Assembly: GCA_009781425.1 (NCBI GenBank)
Contig: WQYC01000002.1
Location: 1 to 64,000, forward strand
Source of the DNA: Oscillospiraceae bacterium
GTDB taxonomy: Bacteria; Bacillota; Clostridia; Oscillospirales; Ruminococcaceae
Direction of reading: 5' to 3'
Length of the DNA: 64,000 nucleotides
This document shows positions 56,701 through 64,000 of the stretch, one piece after another; position 1 is the first letter of the stretch, and every line of letters starts with the position of its first letter. Made by a program: the position numbers and the translations under genes. The notes under the pieces are model-generated. The model worked only from the letters and a program-made list of their open reading frames with translations. It made no database searches and was not told where the DNA came from.

Positions 56701-57675
56701 ATGTGTTGCAAAGACAAAATAACATCTAACGGCAGAACTGTCGGTTATTGCCTCGAACGAGCAATAGAACTTGTCATCGAGAATCCGTGTGACCCTGATA
56801 TAGGAGATTTTCTTAAAGCTGCTGAGCAAGCTGTAAACGGCTGTCCGTCGTGTTCTCCGGGATTACAAGATGTAATTAATACTTGTGCAAAAGAATTTGT
56901 AAATACCATGAACAGTGTTAATAATAGCGAAGCTACCCCCAATATTATGTTTTGCTCGAGGTGTGGAAAACAAATTGACGCGGAAGCTTTAATCTGTGTG
57001 CATTGCGGGGTCGGGACGGAAAAATACAGGCAGGAGCAAGCAATGCGTGAAGCTTCCACTCCTGTCTTTCAACAGCCAAACAATGATACCGCAAACAATA
57101 CTTATCAGCAAGAACCCCTCGCACCCGGAAGAAAACTTATATTAATACCCTGTTTAATATGGCTTGCAAGCGATATTTTTAATTTTTTCAATTCTGCAGA
57201 CGGTTCTATAATTCAACTATTTGGTGATTTATATTTTATTGAAGGAATTGGCAGTCCGTTTATTCAGATGTTATTTCTGTTAGCCGGTTTATTTTTAAGT
57301 TTAGTTTTTATCTTAGGTATAATATTTCATAAAAACATTAGCAAAGGCGAGCTATTGCGGAAGCTCGGCACAGCCGCAATTGTTATCTGTGTTATTAATG
57401 GTACCGCGGAACTTATAGCAAATGAATTTAACGGCTTTGGTTGGGTTATGTTTTTCGGGGAGGGACTTAATATATCTTTATGTGCTCTCTATCGAAAAGG
57501 CGCAAAAAAGAATTACGAAGCATATGAATACGGCTATAGCAGTTACGACGACTCAGATTTTGTTGAAATCCCTGAAGATAAAATTATAGACACTACAAAT
57601 TGGGGTTGTATAAAATGCGGGTGTTCTAATTCAAATTCTACGTTCTGCCAGGATTGCGGAGCTACCAAATATTAA
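56701..57675 (+). CDS. Membrane protein with N- and C-terminal zinc ribbons
   Basis: The ATG at 56701 follows TTGGAGG; the track start at 56689 is its first base. The 324-residue protein has a Cys-containing N-terminal domain, a zinc ribbon (CSRCG ... CVHCG, about residues 84-101), three to four membrane helices (about 147-250) and a second ribbon at the C-terminus (CIKCG ... CQDCG). Two ribbons flanking a membrane core are seen in many uncharacterised Firmicutes proteins. Function unknown. Confidence 0.75.
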   Translation: MCCKDKITSNGRTVGYCLERAIELVIENPCDPDIGDFLKAAEQAVNGCPSCSPGLQDVINTCAKEFVNTMNSVNNSEATPNIMFCSRCGKQIDAEALICVHCGVGTEKYRQEQAMREASTPVFQQPNNDTANNTYQQEPLAPGRKLILIPCLIWLASDIFNFFNSADGSIIQLFGDLYFIEGIGSPFIQMLFLLAGLFLSLVFILGIIFHKNISKGELLRKLGTAAIVICVINGTAELIANEFNGFGWVMFFGEGLNISLCALYRKGAKKNYEAYEYGYSSYDDSDFVEIPEDKIIDTTNWGCIKCGCSNSNSTFCQDCGATKY

Positions 57676-57708
57676 ATTCTGTATATTCCAATCATTTTCA
57701 ACAATTAT

Positions 57709-57740
57709 AAATTCGGGAAGAAAATTCCCGAATTTTTTTG
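57709..57740 (+). terminator. Terminator
   Basis: AAATTCGGGAA-GAAAA-TTCCCGAATTT followed by TTTT. Confidence 0.88.
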
Positions 57741-57760
57741 TAAAATTTTTCAAAAAAGAC

Positions 57761-57789
57761 TTGCATTCGGATACAAGATATGGTATAAT
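57761..57789 (+). promoter_or_regulatory. Promoter of KTSC-leuA unit
   Basis: TTGCAT (57761-57766), 17-base spacer, TATAAT (57784-57789). The 85-base leader has a GGAAATC / GATTTCC inverted repeat around a G-rich loop; no known riboswitch recognised. Confidence 0.65.
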
Positions 57790-57881
57790 AATTTTCACGG
57801 AGGCTCAAGTTTTGGAAATCGCTGTCGTCGGGGGAGATGGATTTCCAAGGTTTGTCAGCTTCAGGAAGGAATATTTAAAGA

Positions 57882-58088
57882 ATGGAAGAATACAAAATAA
57901 AATCGAGCATAATTGACTCGGTTAGCTATTACGGCAAAATCATGTTCGTAAAGCTGAAAAATGAAAAATTACTCTCGTACAACAGTGTACCGCAAAATCT
58001 TTTTGAAGAATTCGTTAAAACAGAAGCTCACGACGACTTCTACACAAAGAAAATTATCTCGGCTTTTCCCTCGCGCAGAATGGCGTAA
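57882..58088 (+). CDS. KTSC-domain protein
   Basis: The 68-residue protein matches the KTSC domain: IIDSVSYYGKIMFVKLKNEKLLSYNSVPQNLFEEF, then FYTKKIISAF. KTSC is a small domain named after a lysyl-tRNA synthetase C-terminal extension; stand-alone versions are uncharacterised. AGGAAGGA precedes the ATG. It lies between the promoter and an attenuator-like structure before leuA. Confidence 0.8.
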   Translation: MEEYKIKSSIIDSVSYYGKIMFVKLKNEKLLSYNSVPQNLFEEFVKTEAHDDFYTKKIISAFPSRRMA

Positions 58089-58106
58089 TACATAGAACAC
58101 TTTACA

Positions 58107-58180
58107 TTAAAGGTGCTATCGCGGGTTATTTCTATCCCGTCACTTTACGTTGCAGTAAAGAGGCGGGGTATTTATTTTTA
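58107..58180 (+). promoter_or_regulatory. T-box-like antiterminator/terminator before leuA
   Basis: AAAGGTG (58109-58115) can pair with CACTTT (58141-58146); between them lies GCTATCGCGGG, a diverged form of the T-box GGTGGnACCGCG. Alternatively CCCG-CTTTAC pairs with GTAAAG-CGGG (58136-58176) followed by TATTTATTTTT as a terminator. Mutually exclusive hairpins before leuA fit leucine-tRNA control, but no stem I/specifier was found and the UGGN bases are altered. Confidence 0.45.
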
Positions 58181-58191
58181 GGAGCAAAATC

Positions 58192-59859
58192 ATGAAAAAC
58201 GCAAACAAGTACAAAAAAGCTTATTTTTTGCCGCCGACTCAAAGCCTTAACTGGGCGAGCCGAGATTATATCGACGCGCCGCCGATTTGGTGCAGTGTTG
58301 ACCTGCGCGACGGTAATCAGGCGTTAATCGTGCCGATGAGCCTTGAAGAAAAATTAGATTTTTTCAAGCTCTTGGTTAAAATCGGCTTCAAGGAAATCGA
58401 AATCGGCTTCCCTGCCGCGAGCCAAACGGAATTCGACTTCTGCCGCGCGCTGATTGAGCGGAGTCTCATTCCCGACGACGTCACCGTGCAGGTGCTGACG
58501 CAGTCGCGCGAGCATATTATCGAGAGGACTTTCGAGGCATTAAAAGGCGTGAAAAATGCAATCGTGCACCTTTATAACTCTACGTCAGCGGCGCAGAGGG
58601 AGCAGGTTTTCAAGAAAAGTAAGCAGGAAATCATAGATATAGCCGTGACCGGCGCGGAGCTTGCGAAGAAATTCGCAGGTGCTTACGATGGTAATTTCCG
58701 CTTTCAGTATTCTCCCGAGAGCTTCACGGAGACAGAGCCGGACTTCGCGCTTGACATTTGCAACGCGGTAATCGATGTGCTTCAGCCGACGCCCGGCAAT
58801 AAAGTTATAATTAATTTACCGGGAACTGTCGAGGTGTCCATGCCGCACGTTTACGCTTCGCAAATTGAATATATGTGCAATAATCTGCATAACCGCGAAA
58901 ATGTAGTAGTCTCACTTCACCCGCATAACGACAGGGGCTGCGCTGTAGCGGACGCAGAGCTCGGTTTGCTTGCGGGGGCTGACCGCGTGGAGGGTACGCT
59001 TTTCGGCAACGGCGAGCGCACTGGAAACGCTGATATAATCACGCTCGCCTTAAATATGTATTCGCACGGCGTTGACCCTAAGCTTGACTTCTCCGATATA
59101 CCCAAAACCGTGCAAGCTTATGAACAGCTCACCGAAATGAACGTCGGACAGCGGCACCCTTACTGCGGCGAATTGGTTTTTGCGGCGTTTTCGGGCTCTC
59201 ACCAGGACGCAATCGCGAAGGGTATGGCGTGGCGCGAGGATAGAAGCTTAACGGAATGGACTGTGCCTTATCTGCCCATTGACCCTAAGGACTTAGGGCG
59301 GCAGTATGACGGCGACATTATCCGAATCAACAGCCAGAGCGGGAAAGGCGGCATAGGCTTCCTCCTAAAAACTAAGTACGGCATGGATTTACCGCCGAAA
59401 TTCCGCGAGCAGGTGGGTTATGCGGTCAAGGATTATTCCGACAAACAGCAGAAGGAGCTGCAGCCCGACGAGGTTTACGCTGTCTTCTGCGACAGCTTCG
59501 TGAATTTTTCAAGCCCTGTTAAGTTCATCACGGTTCATTACGAACAACACAGCGACAGCATTACCGCGACATTAACTGTCAGCGTAAATAAAAAAGAACG
59601 CGTGCTGACAGGCTCAGGGAACGGGCGGCTTGACGCAGTCAGCAACGCGCTTGGTAAGAATTTAAGCTTGAAATATAATCTGATAAACTATTCACAGCAC
59701 GCGTTAGACACGGGCTCAAGGTCGCAGGCGGTTTCTTACATCGAAATCAAAACTGCAGACGGGCAGGCGTTTTGGGGCGCGGGGCTTCACACCGACGTCA
59801 CAACCTCGGCTGTGCTTGCACTTATTAGCGCAGTGAACAGACAGGAAGGAACGCATTAA
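58192..59859 (+). CDS. leuA: 2-isopropylmalate synthase (long type)
   Basis: The 555-residue protein matches the fungal/actinobacterial-type IPMS: CSVDLRDGNQAL (metal/catalytic), GFKEIEIGFPAAS, SLHPHNDRGCAVADAELGL and GTLFGNGERTGN, followed by a C-terminal LeuA dimer/regulatory domain (about 420-550) that normally binds leucine. It condenses acetyl-CoA with 2-oxoisovalerate. AGGAG precedes the ATG. Confidence 0.95.
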   Translation: MKNANKYKKAYFLPPTQSLNWASRDYIDAPPIWCSVDLRDGNQALIVPMSLEEKLDFFKLLVKIGFKEIEIGFPAASQTEFDFCRALIERSLIPDDVTVQVLTQSREHIIERTFEALKGVKNAIVHLYNSTSAAQREQVFKKSKQEIIDIAVTGAELAKKFAGAYDGNFRFQYSPESFTETEPDFALDICNAVIDVLQPTPGNKVIINLPGTVEVSMPHVYASQIEYMCNNLHNRENVVVSLHPHNDRGCAVADAELGLLAGADRVEGTLFGNGERTGNADIITLALNMYSHGVDPKLDFSDIPKTVQAYEQLTEMNVGQRHPYCGELVFAAFSGSHQDAIAKGMAWREDRSLTEWTVPYLPIDPKDLGRQYDGDIIRINSQSGKGGIGFLLKTKYGMDLPPKFREQVGYAVKDYSDKQQKELQPDEVYAVFCDSFVNFSSPVKFITVHYEQHSDSITATLTVSVNKKERVLTGSGNGRLDAVSNALGKNLSLKYNLINYSQHALDTGSRSQAVSYIEIKTADGQAFWGAGLHTDVTTSAVLALISAVNRQEGTH

Positions 59860-59934
59860 TGCGTTCCCTACAAAAGAAACTTTTTCTTTTTTTTAATCGT
59901 TTTAAATACAGATGAGGAAAGCGAGGTCGACCGC

Positions 59935-60411
59935 ATGACTCTCACCTCCCCGTGCGGGAATGAATACAGCGTTGAGTTCATAGTTGAAAACTACGGAAAT
60001 ATGCTGTACAAATTAGCCGCGGCGCAAATTAGTAACAAAACAGACGCGTATGACGCGCTGCAGGATGTTATGCTTAAAATCCATGCCATTAAGCCAAGTT
60101 GGAACGATGAGGAGCACCTCAAGGCATGGCTTATTCGTGCTGTAATTAACAAATGCCGCGACTACAACAAAAGCACCTGGAACAGGCGGACTACCGCGCT
60201 TGACGAAGCGTTTCACATTTCCAAGAGCGACCCCGACTTTGAACTGCAGAACGCAGTCGCCTGTCTTCCCGAGAAGTATAAAACCACCCTTTACTTACAT
60301 TATTACGAAGGCTATAAAATACATGAAATAGCGAAAATCTTGAACGTCGGCGAGAGCGGCATTAAAAAAAGGCTTGTAAAAGGGCGCGAAATGCTCAAAG
60401 CCTATTTATAA
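59935..60411 (+). CDS. ECF RNA polymerase sigma factor
   Basis: The 158-residue protein has region 2 (NMLYKLAAAQISNKTDAYDALQDVMLKIH ... WLIRAVINKCRDY) and region 4 (LPEKYKTTLYLHYYEGYKIHEIAKILNVGESGIKKRLVKGREML). It directs RNA polymerase to stress or signal genes. It pairs with the membrane protein 18 bases downstream, a probable anti-sigma partner. The start codon is the ATG at 59935; a weak GAGG lies upstream. Confidence 0.92.
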   Translation: MTLTSPCGNEYSVEFIVENYGNMLYKLAAAQISNKTDAYDALQDVMLKIHAIKPSWNDEEHLKAWLIRAVINKCRDYNKSTWNRRTTALDEAFHISKSDPDFELQNAVACLPEKYKTTLYLHYYEGYKIHEIAKILNVGESGIKKRLVKGREMLKAYL

Positions 60412-60429
60412 TTACAGAAAGGAGACATC

Positions 60430-61920
60430 ATGAAAGAAAGCAGATTATTCAGTTACGTTGACAACGTCGAGCTATCCGTAAGCATGAAAAACAACCTCAT
60501 AAAAGGCGATGTCCCCTTTCGCGCTGAGAAATCCTCGCACAGGCGGGGCTTCGCGGTTCTCGGCGGTATGGCGGCAGCGCTTTGCGGTGTTGTTATCGGC
60601 GGCTATATGTTCATGAGGAGCAACGATATGCTTCAGCCGCCTCGAATTAATGATGGCGGCGGCGAGCTTGCAGGAGAAAGCGGCATAATCGTAGCAGACA
60701 GCTACAGCTACGGCATTTCTCCGGACAATCCAACATTCGCAACAGTTTTTAACACGCAAGATGAATCTATAGGCAGGATTATAATTACCCCTCCTGCTGC
60801 CCCTGCCCCCATAACCTCGCGCGCCGAGCGTGAATTTTGGTACAACGAGACACGCGGCGAGGATTATATTTTAAATATTCATAACTCGCTTATATATCAC
60901 GCGGAATTTGAAGATTTTTCACGGCGGTACGTTCCGCCCGAGCCGATTACAGAACGTACTATTTACACTACCGAGCAGTTCACCTTCGACTTTCTGGAAT
61001 ACGTCGCAATGCCCTTAGTGCTGATTCCCGAGCCTGCGCCGTATTACGACGGTGAAATTATATCTAAAGAAGCAATTCGTCAAACAGAAATCAACTCTAC
61101 GATAGTCGCGCTTCGGATTGCACGGGCTTTCGCCGAGGGCGACACGAACGAATTAGCTCAGCTGTTTTACTCTAACACGCCCGGGCTTTTCGATTTTGTG
61201 AAGAATACGCAGTTTCATGAACTCTCATTAATCGGCTCTGAATTTGACCCTGTTACTCGCGAGCATTTGCACTATTTCGTAATTTCGACAGACGAGGACG
61301 ACGGCATTTTCGCGCAAAGTAATGAATGGGTCATGCGTGTGGAAACCGGTTATCAGGTATCTATGTTCGCACCCTACGGCAAAGAAATTGACCGCATAAG
61401 ACCTTATTCCCCTGAAGAGCATCATGATGAATTAGTTAATTTCTGTTACTGGTATTCCAGAAGCTATCTGCTCAGACCGGAAATGAATTTGCGCGGACTC
61501 TTTTCTTTTACGCACCTTGGCTACGAGTATACGAATTATAACGGTATGGGTATTGGATATTTTCCTGCTGACGAATTTATCGAGCTTGTTGATTATGTTT
61601 ACGGGATTGAAATTGACCTCGAAGCTATTATTGAGGAGCAGATGTTCTGGGAGGGCGCGGACGGCGAAATACAGGTTTTAAATTATCAGAACACCTTCTA
61701 CCCCGATGGACCGCTCGTAAGAGCCGAGCTCATCGAAAGCAACAGACGCAGAGACGGCACAGCGGGCGTTACAATGAGCTTCTACGGTGACGCGGGTTAT
61801 ATGTTCTTAGCCGAGACCTTGCAATTTGAGTTCACAGCGGGTCAGTTAGGCTGGCGATTAGTTTCAACAGAAACGATTTACGATAACCCCGAGGTTAACG
61901 TGGCATTTATACATGATTAA
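60430..61920 (+). CDS. Membrane protein, probable anti-sigma partner
   Basis: AAAGGAG precedes the ATG. The 496-residue protein has a short cytoplasmic N-terminus (about 37 residues), one membrane helix (GFAVLGGMAAALCGVVIGGYMFM) and a large outer domain with a Pro-rich linker and several beta/helix blocks without recognised family. The N-in topology and location right after a sigma factor gene fit a membrane anti-sigma or signal sensor, but the short N-terminus lacks a clear ZAS or RsgI motif. Confidence 0.75.
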   Translation: MKESRLFSYVDNVELSVSMKNNLIKGDVPFRAEKSSHRRGFAVLGGMAAALCGVVIGGYMFMRSNDMLQPPRINDGGGELAGESGIIVADSYSYGISPDNPTFATVFNTQDESIGRIIITPPAAPAPITSRAEREFWYNETRGEDYILNIHNSLIYHAEFEDFSRRYVPPEPITERTIYTTEQFTFDFLEYVAMPLVLIPEPAPYYDGEIISKEAIRQTEINSTIVALRIARAFAEGDTNELAQLFYSNTPGLFDFVKNTQFHELSLIGSEFDPVTREHLHYFVISTDEDDGIFAQSNEWVMRVETGYQVSMFAPYGKEIDRIRPYSPEEHHDELVNFCYWYSRSYLLRPEMNLRGLFSFTHLGYEYTNYNGMGIGYFPADEFIELVDYVYGIEIDLEAIIEEQMFWEGADGEIQVLNYQNTFYPDGPLVRAELIESNRRRDGTAGVTMSFYGDAGYMFLAETLQFEFTAGQLGWRLVSTETIYDNPEVNVAFIHD

Positions 61921-61929
61921 CAGTATCAG

Positions 61930-61954
61930 AAAACCCCGCTTGAAGCGGGGTTTT
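61930..61954. terminator. Bidirectional terminator
   Basis: AAAACCCCGCTT paired with AAGCGGGGTTTT, between convergent genes. Confidence 0.9.
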
Positions 61955-61958
61955 AATT

Positions 61959-62432
61959 TTAATACGAGTTTATAATTTCTCTGGTTTTTGCATTGTCCTC
62001 GGTTACAAAATAGAACAGCCAATTGGAATTCACGATTACTGCCGCGCTGTCTAATTTATACATTTCGGCGGGCGCGTAATCACGGAAGTCAACGCGTCTG
62101 CTTTCAAGGCGGCTTTCAACTGCCGATTTGGCGATACTGGCTTCCTCTGCGGTGTTGAATCTGATTATCAGCAATTCATCGGGAAAAGCCCCCGAAGCGC
62201 AGATATAAAACGAGAGTTCCGCAATGCCTGCAGTGTCTAAATCGCTGAAAAACGTCGGTATATCCTCAACTTTCTTCTCTACTGACGACGGTATTTCGAT
62301 TTCGGCGAGTACAGCATTTGCAATTGTCTGCACCTGAACACCGTCAAGTGAGCTAATGCTTTCCTCCGCCGAGCCGCAACCGCCAAGCAAAACTACTGCC
62401 AAAATTAAAACTGCTGAAAATACTTTTTTCAT
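61959..62432 (-). CDS. DUF4358 lipoprotein
   Basis: The 157-residue protein has a lipoprotein signal (MKKVFSAVLILAVVLLGGC, lipobox LGGC) and a DUF4358-like body (FSDLDTAGIAELSFYICASGAFPDELLIIRF ... ESRRVDFRDYAPAEMYKL). DUF4358 proteins are surface lipoproteins of Clostridia with no known role. It lies 23 bp after the transglutaminase-like gene on the same strand, so they may be cotranscribed. Confidence 0.85.
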   Translation of the reverse strand: MKKVFSAVLILAVVLLGGCGSAEESISSLDGVQVQTIANAVLAEIEIPSSVEKKVEDIPTFFSDLDTAGIAELSFYICASGAFPDELLIIRFNTAEEASIAKSAVESRLESRRVDFRDYAPAEMYKLDSAAVIVNSNWLFYFVTEDNAKTREIINSY

Positions 62433-62455
62433 TATTCCTTATTCCCTATTCCTTA

Positions 62456-64000
62456 TTAATTGAGAACGCCTGCGACGATTCTGAGAATTATAAGCGCGTC
62501 AGCCGTAGTAACCGCGCCGTCGCCGTTGAGGTCATATCTTAATCTTTGTTCAACTGTGAGCGTGTTCAAGCCTGCTCCATAACGAAGAACCACTAACGCG
62601 TCGGCAGTCGTGAACGTATTGGATTGCGGAGAATCAGCGAGCGCAACGCTTACAGTAAATAAATTATCGCTTGCGTTGGGTTCTGTTTTGACCGAGTAGG
62701 TGATTTTTTCTTCATGCATCGTCATTCCGAAGATGAAGCGGTTCCCTGTACCGCCGAGGTTCGCAGGAACGTGAACAGTTTCAACCGCTCCTGTCACAGG
62801 GTCGAACGAAAGAATCTCTTTAGCAGTGCTGAAATATAACAAGCCGTTGTAAGCAGCGAGCCCCGAGCGTGAAACAGGCCAAGCAGTGTAAGGGTTATTA
62901 TTTTCTGTGCCGCCCGCGTACCAAATCGCTTCAAAACTATGTACGGTTTCTGTGCGCCCTGTGCTCATATTATAGCTTTTAATAAGGTTATTATCTACGC
63001 CGCGCTCGATTTTATCGCCGTAATCATATTCAAGCCAGTAAAAATAGTCATCAAGAATCACAACCGCGCTCTTTGCACTGCGGAAAAATGCATTGCTGAA
63101 CGTAGTAGAGTTCGTCGTTCTTCCGTCGGCAGTCGCCCATTCCCAGTTGAAGTGAGTTTTGCCGATTTCATTGCCGTTAACTAAATAATAATCATAAATA
63201 ATAGAACCGTGAGAATTACCGGTAGGGTCGGGGTCGTTCCAGGTCGGGTCAATATGATACCAGCTTCCGTCAAGATAAATAATAATCCACGCGTGCGAAA
63301 TACCGCCGTCTACGTTGCCGGAAGCTATTCTGCTCTCGATTCCCGCTAATTTTAACAGATGCATATACGCTTTTGCGTAGCCGTCACAAACAGCTAACTT
63401 GTTAATAAGCGAGCCGTAAGCCGTGTGAGAAAGCGGGCGCGGCGGTCTTGCCTGAAAGCCGTTTATTTCATAGAACGAAAGTAAATCGTTGTCATAGGTT
63501 GTATTTAAAACTACATAATTATGCAGAATCAAGGCTTTTTCAAAGTCATTGCGCGCATCACGCACAAGATTAAGCACCTGCATAGCCGCAACGTTAAACG
63601 TCTTTAAGTCAGCGGCGTATTGCGCGGGCGTCATTATATATTCGGGCGAAATAGTAAATGTCGAAAAGTCGGGGAAAACCCAGTTCGCCGAAAAAGCTGT
63701 ACGAACATTAAAAAGCTGCGGGTTATTATCAATAATATACGGAATCAGCCCGCTGATGAGCCAGTTTGCCAGCTCGTGTCCGCCTTCTGCCTGTCCGCGG
63801 TTGAGCCATTCACTGTTATTTCGTATGTAATACCCGATTTCAATGCGCTCCGTGAAGCTTTCAAGGCTTGCCACTATGTATTCCTCAAATGTCATTCGTT
63901 CGGGGTTCAAGCTCGCCGCCGCCGTAATCGGCGTGATAATCATAACGCTGATTATAACTGCAAAGGTAAGCAAAATGCTCGTGGTTTTCTTAATAGTTTT
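62456..64000 (-). CDS. Secreted transglutaminase-like protein with C-terminal dockerin (5' end beyond window)
   Basis: The frame stays open to the window edge upstream of the track start at 63973; the added residues (KTIKKTTSI) give a proper signal peptide with LLTFAVIISVMIITP, so the true start is outside. Residues about 175-260 form a transglutaminase-like domain with Cys in AVCDGYAKAY, His in SHAWIIIY and Asp in HIDPTWND. A beta-propeller-like part follows, then a type I dockerin (FTTADALVVLRYGAGL; LRYDLNGDGAVTTADALIILRIVAG). The dockerin could bind a cohesin on the cell or partner proteins. Confidence 0.88.
   Translation of the reverse strand, partial: KTIKKTTSILLTFAVIISVMIITPITAAASLNPERMTFEEYIVASLESFTERIEIGYYIRNNSEWLNRGQAEGGHELANWLISGLIPYIIDNNPQLFNVRTAFSANWVFPDFSTFTISPEYIMTPAQYAADLKTFNVAAMQVLNLVRDARNDFEKALILHNYVVLNTTYDNDLLSFYEINGFQARPPRPLSHTAYGSLINKLAVCDGYAKAYMHLLKLAGIESRIASGNVDGGISHAWIIIYLDGSWYHIDPTWNDPDPTGNSHGSIIYDYYLVNGNEIGKTHFNWEWATADGRTTNSTTFSNAFFRSAKSAVVILDDYFYWLEYDYGDKIERGVDNNLIKSYNMSTGRTETVHSFEAIWYAGGTENNNPYTAWPVSRSGLAAYNGLLYFSTAKEILSFDPVTGAVETVHVPANLGGTGNRFIFGMTMHEEKITYSVKTEPNASDNLFTVSVALADSPQSNTFTTADALVVLRYGAGLNTLTVEQRLRYDLNGDGAVTTADALIILRIVAGVLN

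Noticed and set aside
62433-62460. Repeat GGAATAAGGAATAGGGAATAAGG upstream of the DUF4358 gene as a regulatory site
   Set aside because: Short low-complexity tandem sequence of a kind common in these genomes; no symmetry or link to a promoter is seen.
1-64000. CRISPR arrays, rRNA genes, insertion sequences with transposase
   Set aside because: I looked for regularly spaced repeats, rRNA-like sequence and transposase motifs and found none in this window.

Overview
The window looks like a chromosomal segment of an anaerobic gut-type Clostridia (Oscillospiraceae-like) carrying one complete-looking prophage. The host assignment is inferred from gene content: a dockerin-bearing secreted protein, a GH127 arabinofuranosidase, an ECF-transporter S component, a Cse60-type small protein, DUF1893, DUF4358 and KTSC proteins, strong AGGAGG-type ribosome binding sites and near-consensus sigma-A promoters.

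Left host arm (1-14516). A secreted Cys-rich repeat protein runs off the left edge; it is open from 1770 to 1 and is missing from the ORF track. It is followed by a GH127 arabinofuranosidase, a GNAT acetyltransferase and a divergent pair (ECF S component plus DUF1893). A long leftward cluster follows: purine nucleoside phosphorylase, Cse60-like, mtnA, cca, mreB, an unknown protein and pyrB, the last carrying a fused PyrI-type zinc domain. Then come a lipoprotein and a membrane-spanning TIR protein with a Thr-rich stalk and an outer repeat domain. The TIR gene ends directly beside the prophage attachment site.

Prophage (14517-55047, about 40.5 kb). It is integrated into tRNA-Lys(TTT): a 47-bp direct repeat flanks it, the intact tRNA is at the right end, and a tRNA 3' fragment with its displaced terminator is at the left. 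Integrase and the immunity genes lie at the left: ImmA-like peptidase, XRE repressor, and two rightward promoters with the same 15-bp palindrome between -35 and -10. The early region holds YopX, Gp37/Gp68, ASCH, a ParB-like gene broken by an in-frame TAG, an HUH replication initiator and a decayed cytosine methyltransferase fused to a membrane segment. The late region joins a lambda-type head (Nu1/A terminase, portal, ClpP-like protease with nested scaffold, gpD, gpE, gpZ) to a P2-type contractile tail (sheath, tube, E/E' frameshift chaperones, tape measure, hub, V, U, W/gp25, J, I, fibre). Holin and amidase close it, and the amidase carries a dockerin-like segment resembling one in a host protein of the same window.

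The most interesting signal is a regulatory module present twice in the late region (about 30.8-31.2 kb and 46.0-46.7 kb). Each copy has a consensus promoter, an Arc/CopG-like ribbon-helix-helix gene, and a short antisense RNA gene with its own TTGACA-N17-TATAAT promoter and terminator on the minus strand. A leader that hides the Shine-Dalgarno sequence and then a cargo gene follow. The layout resembles arc-sar-ant of phage P22. One copy leads to an antirepressor (AntA + Rha domains), the other to an ImmA/IrrE-type peptidase. The RNA stems covary between copies while the loops differ. The antirepressor is fused in frame to the C-terminal part of the baseplate hub.

Right host arm (55048-64000): tRNA-Lys promoter, a cyclic-2,3-diphosphoglycerate-synthetase-like GTPase, a zinc-ribbon membrane protein, KTSC protein, a T-box-like attenuator before leuA, an ECF sigma factor with a membrane partner, a DUF4358 lipoprotein, and a transglutaminase-like protein with a dockerin whose N-terminus is cut by the window edge.
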